The notes beneath the pieces were generated by a model. It saw only the letters and a list, made by a program, of their open reading frames with translations. It had not been told where the DNA came from and ran no database searches. Positions 59,816-64,000 of a stretch of DNA of 64,000 nt are shown in pieces; the stretch's first letter is position 1, and the number at the start of each line of letters is the position of its first letter. The translations under genes and the position numbers were made by a program. The stretch comes from RGIG3159 sp034927685. GTDB taxonomy: Bacteria > Bacillota > Clostridia > Oscillospirales > Oscillospiraceae. The stretch lies in the NCBI GenBank assembly GCA_034927685.1, contig JAYFPO010000008.1:38205-102204 (forward strand), given 5' to 3'.

Positions 59816-59856
59816 AAACTGCGGTTTTGACCAAATTCAAAACCGCAGTTTTCTTT
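59816..59856 (+). terminator. Terminator after the Cro/CI gene
   Basis: AAACTGCGGTTTTGA (59816-59830) and its exact complement (59837-59851) with a 6-base loop, followed by TTCTTT. Confidence 0.92.
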
Positions 59857-59954
59857 GGGTTGTCGCTTAGGTGATTCCTTTTCTTAAAACCTCATCAACA
59901 TCTTAGAGAATTATGGAGCGGAACCGGTACTTGAAGTTTGCGCATAAAAGGTTG

Positions 59955-59983
59955 TTGTAGTTTTCCGTTTTCCACGCTATACT
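59955..59983 (+). promoter_or_regulatory. Promoter left from the decayed AbiE system
   Basis: TTGTAG (59955-59960) and TATACT (59978-59983) with a 17-bp spacer. TGTAGTT at the start and TACTACA at the end form an inverted repeat over the promoter, as seen for self-controlled toxin-antitoxin promoters. Confidence 0.55.
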
Positions 59984-60032
59984 ACAATTAAACAACTATT
60001 TCCGCAATCTGTGCGCAAAAAACGGTGGATGC

Positions 60033-60479
60033 ATGGCAAAAGGGATCTTGCCAAAAGAAGCAATTGCTGCATCCGGTCGCATAGCAAGAACGGCAGATTA
60101 TATTGGGTCTGGGCTGCCAGATATGATGTATGCAGTCTTAAAGAATGAAGGATGACATAAGCATTTCCGACACTGCTATTATGCCTGCCGGCAGTACGGA
60201 TATTTCCCAAGGGCAGCTTCTGGCTGTTCTATTCCCCGGGAGAATGATCTGTATTGAATCAGCCCGCTTTCATTATAGGCTCTGGACTTCGCACCTAGAG
60301 CTTGGGCTGTTGCCGTGCGGCCAGCGATATCAAAAAAAGCTTTATATTGACGCGATTGTTTCAAATATCGCACCCGCCTGGACAACGAAATATTCAACAA
60401 GGCAATTAACGCTTATGTTGCAGATGATAAAAAGAATGTGAGCAATCTTTCCAGGTATGCAAAGGAACTTGGGATTTAA
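60033..60479 (+). pseudogene. Decayed AbiEi-family antitoxin gene
   Basis: Pieces of one protein appear in successive frames: MAKGILPKEAIAASGRI...MMYAVLKNEG up to a stop at 60152; PAGSTDISQGQLLAVLFPG with MICIESARFHY in the next frame; LDFAPRAWAVAV in another; then CFKYRTRLDNEIFNKAINAY and VADDKKNVSNLSRYAKELGI to the stop at 60477. The order and the last block match type IV toxin-antitoxin AbiEi antitoxins. At least one stop, two frameshifts and an internal deletion break it. It cannot make a working antitoxin. Confidence 0.78.
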
Positions 60480-60511
60480 ATAAGTGAATGACCGAATGGA
60501 GGTACTGCTGA

Positions 60512-60595
60512 ATGGCTGACATAGGTGCGTCTGTGCTGGCAAGGCGGAAAATCAAAGCAGCGGAAAGCGGTAGAAGCGACAATAAACTCGATTAA
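60512..60595 (+). pseudogene. 5' remnant of an AbiEii-family toxin gene
   Basis: A good ribosome site (GGAGGTACTGCTGA) precedes an ATG whose product begins MADIGASVLARRKIKAAESGRS and stops after 27 residues. The opening matches AbiEii nucleotidyltransferase toxins that follow AbiEi genes. The catalytic part is missing; the 130 bp up to the next gene show no nucleotidyltransferase motif. With the antitoxin remnant this is a dead AbiE locus. Confidence 0.65.
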
Positions 60596-60725
60596 TCATA
60601 ATCTATTCCCGCATGATTTTATATATGCAACACGGAATGCGATCAAGAAAAGCAGAGACGACAGCATATGCAAAGAAGCGCTGTTGCCATGTATAGTCAT
60701 TCTATGGAAAGGGTGAAATATTGAT

Positions 60726-62255
60726 ATGCTTTTTATCAACTGTGTAAGCGTATATCTGATTACCATTATGATTGTAGTAGTATCCTATGCCGCGCGAATT
60801 CGGGCTCTCAGTGGGTCCGACTACACGGGTGCCTTGTTTTTGCTTTCTCTGGCAATCGGTTTTTATATTCTGGGCTATACCATGGAATTGAATTCCTATA
60901 CTTCTGAACAAATTGAATTTTGGAATCTTGTTGAATACATTGGGATACCATTTGTTTCCGCATTATGGCTGACGGTCAGCCTAATGTACTGTGGGTATTT
61001 CAGGCACAATAAAAAAGCAATCATTGCCGCAATCTATGCGATTCCGGTTATCACTTTAATGCTTCGGCTTACAAACAGTTATCATCATCTGTATTTTGCT
61101 TCTGTTGATTTCGTGGAAGAATTTGACAGACTGATTTTTGTAAAAGTTCCCGGTCCGTGGATGAGAGTACAAAGCGCCTATTCTGCCCTGTCAATTATTG
61201 TATCTTTTGCGTTATTCTTTGAGAATCTAGTGAAGTCCAAGCAAAGGCAACGTGGAAAGTTGTATCTTTTAATCGCGGCTTCTGCTGTTGCATTGACAGG
61301 ATTGGTCCTTCAGCAGGGTATATTGCGCAATGCTCAGCTAGACTATATGGCCTTGCTTCTTCCCATTACATGCACCATGGTAATGATGGCGATATCATGG
61401 TATGACTTTCTGGAAGCAATCTCTCTTGCCAGAAGCAAGGTTTTTGAAGCCAGCTCCAATGCGATTCTTCTCATCAATTGTCAGGGCAGGATTATGGACT
61501 ATAACAAAAGCGCCGAGGTGCTTTTCTCCGGGATACAGATTCAACTAGTAAAAGAGAACTTCTATTCCGTATTTGAAAGCAGGCCGGATCTGACAAAAGC
61601 GATTGTTAAGGAAACCCCGTCCACGATAGAACTTTTTATTGGCGGCGACAGACATTATTATAACATTGAGACAGAGAAGATAGGCGGACAAAAGACACTT
61701 CACGGCTGGGTGAAAATCTTCGATGATGTCACAGAGATGCATGAGTTCAATGAAGTTCTTCGGCAACTGGCGATGACGGATGAACTCAGTGTGCTGAATA
61801 ACCGCAGAGCATTTATTAAAGAAGGAAAAGAGTGGATCATGGCTGCTGAGGAGGATGGGCATCCCTTGCATATCATCATGCTCGATTTAGACCATTTTAA
61901 AGAAGTAAATGATCAGTATGGACACTCTGCCGGTGATCTTGTAATTCGAGATTTCTCTCAGATACTAAAAAAATATTTTGATCAGGGCTGTCAGGTGGCT
62001 CGCCTTGGAGGAGAAGAATTTGCAATTTTACTCATGCGCTATACCACGGAAGAAGTACATAACATGATTCAGGTCTTTTTATCCGAGGCGGCACAGCATG
62101 AATATGTTTGCTTTGAAAGCCGGTTTCATGTTACGGTGAGTATCGGCATGACGGCATGGCAGCCTGGGCAAGCATTAGAGGATATTATGCGGCGATCTGA
62201 TACCGCGCTTTATCAATCTAAGGCGCAGGGAAGGAATTGCATAACGGTATTATAA
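60726..62255 (+). CDS. 7TM-PAS diguanylate cyclase (GGEEF)
   Basis: The 509-residue protein has an N-terminal seven-helix sensor of the histidine-kinase type (about residues 5-225), a PAS domain (about 235-340, SNAILLINCQGRIMDYNKSAEVLF), and a GGDEF domain (MTDELSVLNNRRAF, active site ARLGGEEFAILL). No RxxD inhibitory site is present five residues before GGEEF, so it is likely free of product inhibition. AAAGGG lies about ten bases before the ATG. It begins right after the dead AbiE locus and is followed by another c-di-GMP gene. Confidence 0.9.
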   Translation: MLFINCVSVYLITIMIVVVSYAARIRALSGSDYTGALFLLSLAIGFYILGYTMELNSYTSEQIEFWNLVEYIGIPFVSALWLTVSLMYCGYFRHNKKAIIAAIYAIPVITLMLRLTNSYHHLYFASVDFVEEFDRLIFVKVPGPWMRVQSAYSALSIIVSFALFFENLVKSKQRQRGKLYLLIAASAVALTGLVLQQGILRNAQLDYMALLLPITCTMVMMAISWYDFLEAISLARSKVFEASSNAILLINCQGRIMDYNKSAEVLFSGIQIQLVKENFYSVFESRPDLTKAIVKETPSTIELFIGGDRHYYNIETEKIGGQKTLHGWVKIFDDVTEMHEFNEVLRQLAMTDELSVLNNRRAFIKEGKEWIMAAEEDGHPLHIIMLDLDHFKEVNDQYGHSAGDLVIRDFSQILKKYFDQGCQVARLGGEEFAILLMRYTTEEVHNMIQVFLSEAAQHEYVCFESRFHVTVSIGMTAWQPGQALEDIMRRSDTALYQSKAQGRNCITVL

Positions 62256-62334
62256 GTGATGCTGTTGGTTTTCTGACGGTGTGAATTGAAGCGTATGATG
62301 AGACAACCATCCTATGGAGTTTTTGGGGAAAAAT

Positions 62335-63840
62335 ATGAAAAAGTTATCTGCTGATAAAAGCGATTCTATTGAAGCGCCGGAAAAGATGATGGGTGCGTCT
62401 TTACAATTCTATGACCACAACCATGCTCTGCATAAAGCTATGATCAACTGCATTCCAGACCTGATTTTCTATAAAGATGTAAATGGCATTTATTGGGGTT
62501 GCAATGCAGCATTTGAGGTATTTGCCGGAATACGCGAACAGGATATTATCGGGCATGTTGACGCTGATTTGTTCCCTGATAATGAGGTAGAGCGATTTCT
62601 GAAAATGGATATTGAAACGATCAAGACAAAAGTTGCTCGGAAATATGAAGAGAGCGTGACATGTCCAAATGGGAAGGAAATGATTCTTGAGACCATTAAA
62701 ACCCCGTATTTTGATGCGCAAGGCAACGTGATAGGATTGCTTGGCGTCAGCCGCGATGTCACCGAACGAAAAGAAGAGGAGAAAAGAATCCTATATTTGA
62801 GCTACCATGATGATCTGACAGGCCTTTTTAATCGTACATATTTTTTTAAGGCAATTGCGGAACTAGATAACGCGGAACATCTGCCGTTTTCAATCATCGT
62901 CGGGGATATCAATGGAATGAAGCTGATCAACGATGTCTACGGTCATGTTCAGGGCGACACGCTGATTCAGAATACAGCAGAGATTCTTTCGCGCTGCGGC
63001 AGAGCCGGGGACGTTGTTACGAGGACTGGGGGCGATGAGTTTTCAATTCTTCTCCCGAATACGGATGGGAACGACGCGGAACGTCTAATCAAGGAAATGA
63101 AAATCAGGTTCAAGAACCTCGCTCAGAATATACAGCCGGCGTTTGTCGATATTTCGTTCGGATGTGCCACCAAAAGGAAAGAAAGCGAATCATTCAAAGC
63201 AACAATGACATTGGCTGAGGACCAAATGTATCGAGGGAAACTATTGACGCGCCAAAGCCAGCATAGTCATATTTTGGCGACAATCAAAACTCTGATGCTT
63301 GAAAAAAGCTATGAAACGGAATGCCATACAGAGCGGCTTGCGGTTTCATCAAAAGAGCTTGGCCAAGCGCTCGGTTTGTCCGAAGACAAGATGAATGAGT
63401 TGGAATTGACGGCTCTTTTGCATGACATCGGGAAAATGTCGATCGACCAGAGTATTTTGACAAAGACCGAACGACTGAGTGAGGCGGATTGGAAAGAAAT
63501 CAAAAAGCACCCTGAAATCGGTTGTCGGATTTTAAGTTCTTTTCCGGAGCTTAGCCATGTAGCCACCTATGTTTTGTATCACCATGAGCATTGGGACGGA
63601 AGCGGATACCCCTTCGGCCTTTCCGGCGAAGAGATTCCGCTAATTTCGCGTATTATTGCTGTTACGGATGCCTACGATGCCATGACGCAAGATCGTGCGT
63701 ATCGAAAAGCGCTGTCTCTTGCAGCCACAAGGAAGGAAATTCTGAAGAACGCCGGGACTCAGTTTGATCCCAATGTGGCAAAAACGTTTGTCAATCTTGT
63801 GCTTTCCCGGCTGCAAGAAGAAACGGAAGCATCGCACTGA
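62335..63840 (+). CDS. PAS-GGDEF-HD-GYP protein (c-di-GMP synthesis and breakdown)
   Basis: The protein of about 501 residues has a PAS domain (MINCIPDLIFYKDVNGIYWGCNAAF), a GGDEF domain (TRTGGDEFSILL, with inhibitory site RAGD five residues before it) and a C-terminal HD-GYP domain (LLHDIGKMSID; HHEHWDGSGYPFGL, the full HHExxDGxGYP motif). GGDEF domains make c-di-GMP and HD-GYP domains hydrolyse it; both sites look intact. The ATG at 62335 follows GGGG; an ATG 21 bases earlier is also possible. It probably shares a transcript with the preceding cyclase, 79 bp away. Confidence 0.92.
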   Translation: MKKLSADKSDSIEAPEKMMGASLQFYDHNHALHKAMINCIPDLIFYKDVNGIYWGCNAAFEVFAGIREQDIIGHVDADLFPDNEVERFLKMDIETIKTKVARKYEESVTCPNGKEMILETIKTPYFDAQGNVIGLLGVSRDVTERKEEEKRILYLSYHDDLTGLFNRTYFFKAIAELDNAEHLPFSIIVGDINGMKLINDVYGHVQGDTLIQNTAEILSRCGRAGDVVTRTGGDEFSILLPNTDGNDAERLIKEMKIRFKNLAQNIQPAFVDISFGCATKRKESESFKATMTLAEDQMYRGKLLTRQSQHSHILATIKTLMLEKSYETECHTERLAVSSKELGQALGLSEDKMNELELTALLHDIGKMSIDQSILTKTERLSEADWKEIKKHPEIGCRILSSFPELSHVATYVLYHHEHWDGSGYPFGLSGEEIPLISRIIAVTDAYDAMTQDRAYRKALSLAATRKEILKNAGTQFDPNVAKTFVNLVLSRLQEETEASH

Positions 63841-63961
63841 CCCAAACAGCTGTTCAGTGCGTTTGTATGCGTTCATTCTTGGCGCGGGGCACGACGTCGC
63901 CAACGGCGACTTCCGGCTGAGCGGCCCAAGCGGGCGCAGTGAGCGGACAGGAAACAGAATT

Positions 63962-64000
63962 GGAGCCTCAAAAGCCCTGAGTTTGGCTTTTGAGGCTCCA
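63962..64000 (+). terminator. Hairpin terminator at the window edge
   Basis: GGAGCCTCAAAAGCC (63962-63976) and its exact complement (63985-63999) with an 8-base loop. Any T-run lies outside the window. The 120 bases between 63841 and 63961 show no gene. Confidence 0.7.

Noticed and set aside
60145..60441. 98-residue protein starting MKDDISISDTAIM as an intact gene
   Set aside because: Its middle matches only one frame of the broken AbiEi antitoxin, and the flanking parts of that protein lie in other frames.

Overview
The window looks like a chromosomal piece of a strictly anaerobic, GC-rich member of the Clostridia, most likely Oscillospiraceae-like. The support is strong AGGAGG-type ribosome sites, single-membrane lipoproteins with Thr/Ala-rich linkers, rubrerythrin, CsoR-type copper control, a split transketolase, Tex, YetF/DUF4363 and a family of small palindromic intergenic repeats. 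This assignment is inference from gene content. No rRNA, tRNA, CRISPR array, complete insertion sequence or prophage was seen.

Region 1 (1-10.5 kb) holds the 3' part of a four-module sulfur-transfer flavoprotein (NAD(P)H oxidoreductase, rhodanese, TusA, DsrE), an orphan citX, a csoR-copA copper operon with two operator palindromes, a DUF2974 hydrolase, a glycerate kinase and a cysteine desulfidase. Region 2 (10.9-22.1 kb) is a one-direction catabolic cluster: FCD-type GntR regulator, LarA-like (nickel-pincer) isomerase, zinc alcohol dehydrogenase, TRAP transporter (DctP, DctQ, DctM), URO-D superfamily protein, TIM-barrel isomerase, D-2-hydroxyacid dehydrogenase and both halves of a split transketolase. 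The pathway is not one I can name, and it is the best candidate for an undescribed system here.

Region 3 (22.3-35.9 kb) has a Na/Pi cotransporter with PhoU-like tail, a BMP-lipoprotein nucleoside-type ABC transporter on the minus strand, a DauR-like regulator followed by a threonine synthase, rubrerythrin, a hypoxanthine-type DNA glycosylase, a Smr protein, a YaiI/DUF188 protein and Tex. Region 4 (36-54 kb) has two overlapping membrane kinase-like genes, pncB, a znuA-znuC-znuB metal transporter, a muramoyl amidase, a DEDDh exonuclease, mutY, a divergent two-component pair whose kinase starts with a cupin, a VOC protein, threonine aldolase, YetF with DUF4363, and guaA.

Region 5 (54.2-64 kb) is the accessory part and is visibly AT-richer toward its end. 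It has a second URO-D family gene divergent from a PucR-type regulator, a small zinc-ribbon protein, a two-copy repeat, three c-di-GMP proteins (two cyclases and one PAS-GGDEF-HD-GYP), a small Cro/CI regulator with palindromic operators, and the decayed remains of an AbiE toxin-antitoxin pair.

Start codons were chosen by ribosome-site spacing, so several genes are given GTG or TTG starts or shorter N-termini than the longest possible reading frame. Family names come from recognising motifs by eye; no database search was run.
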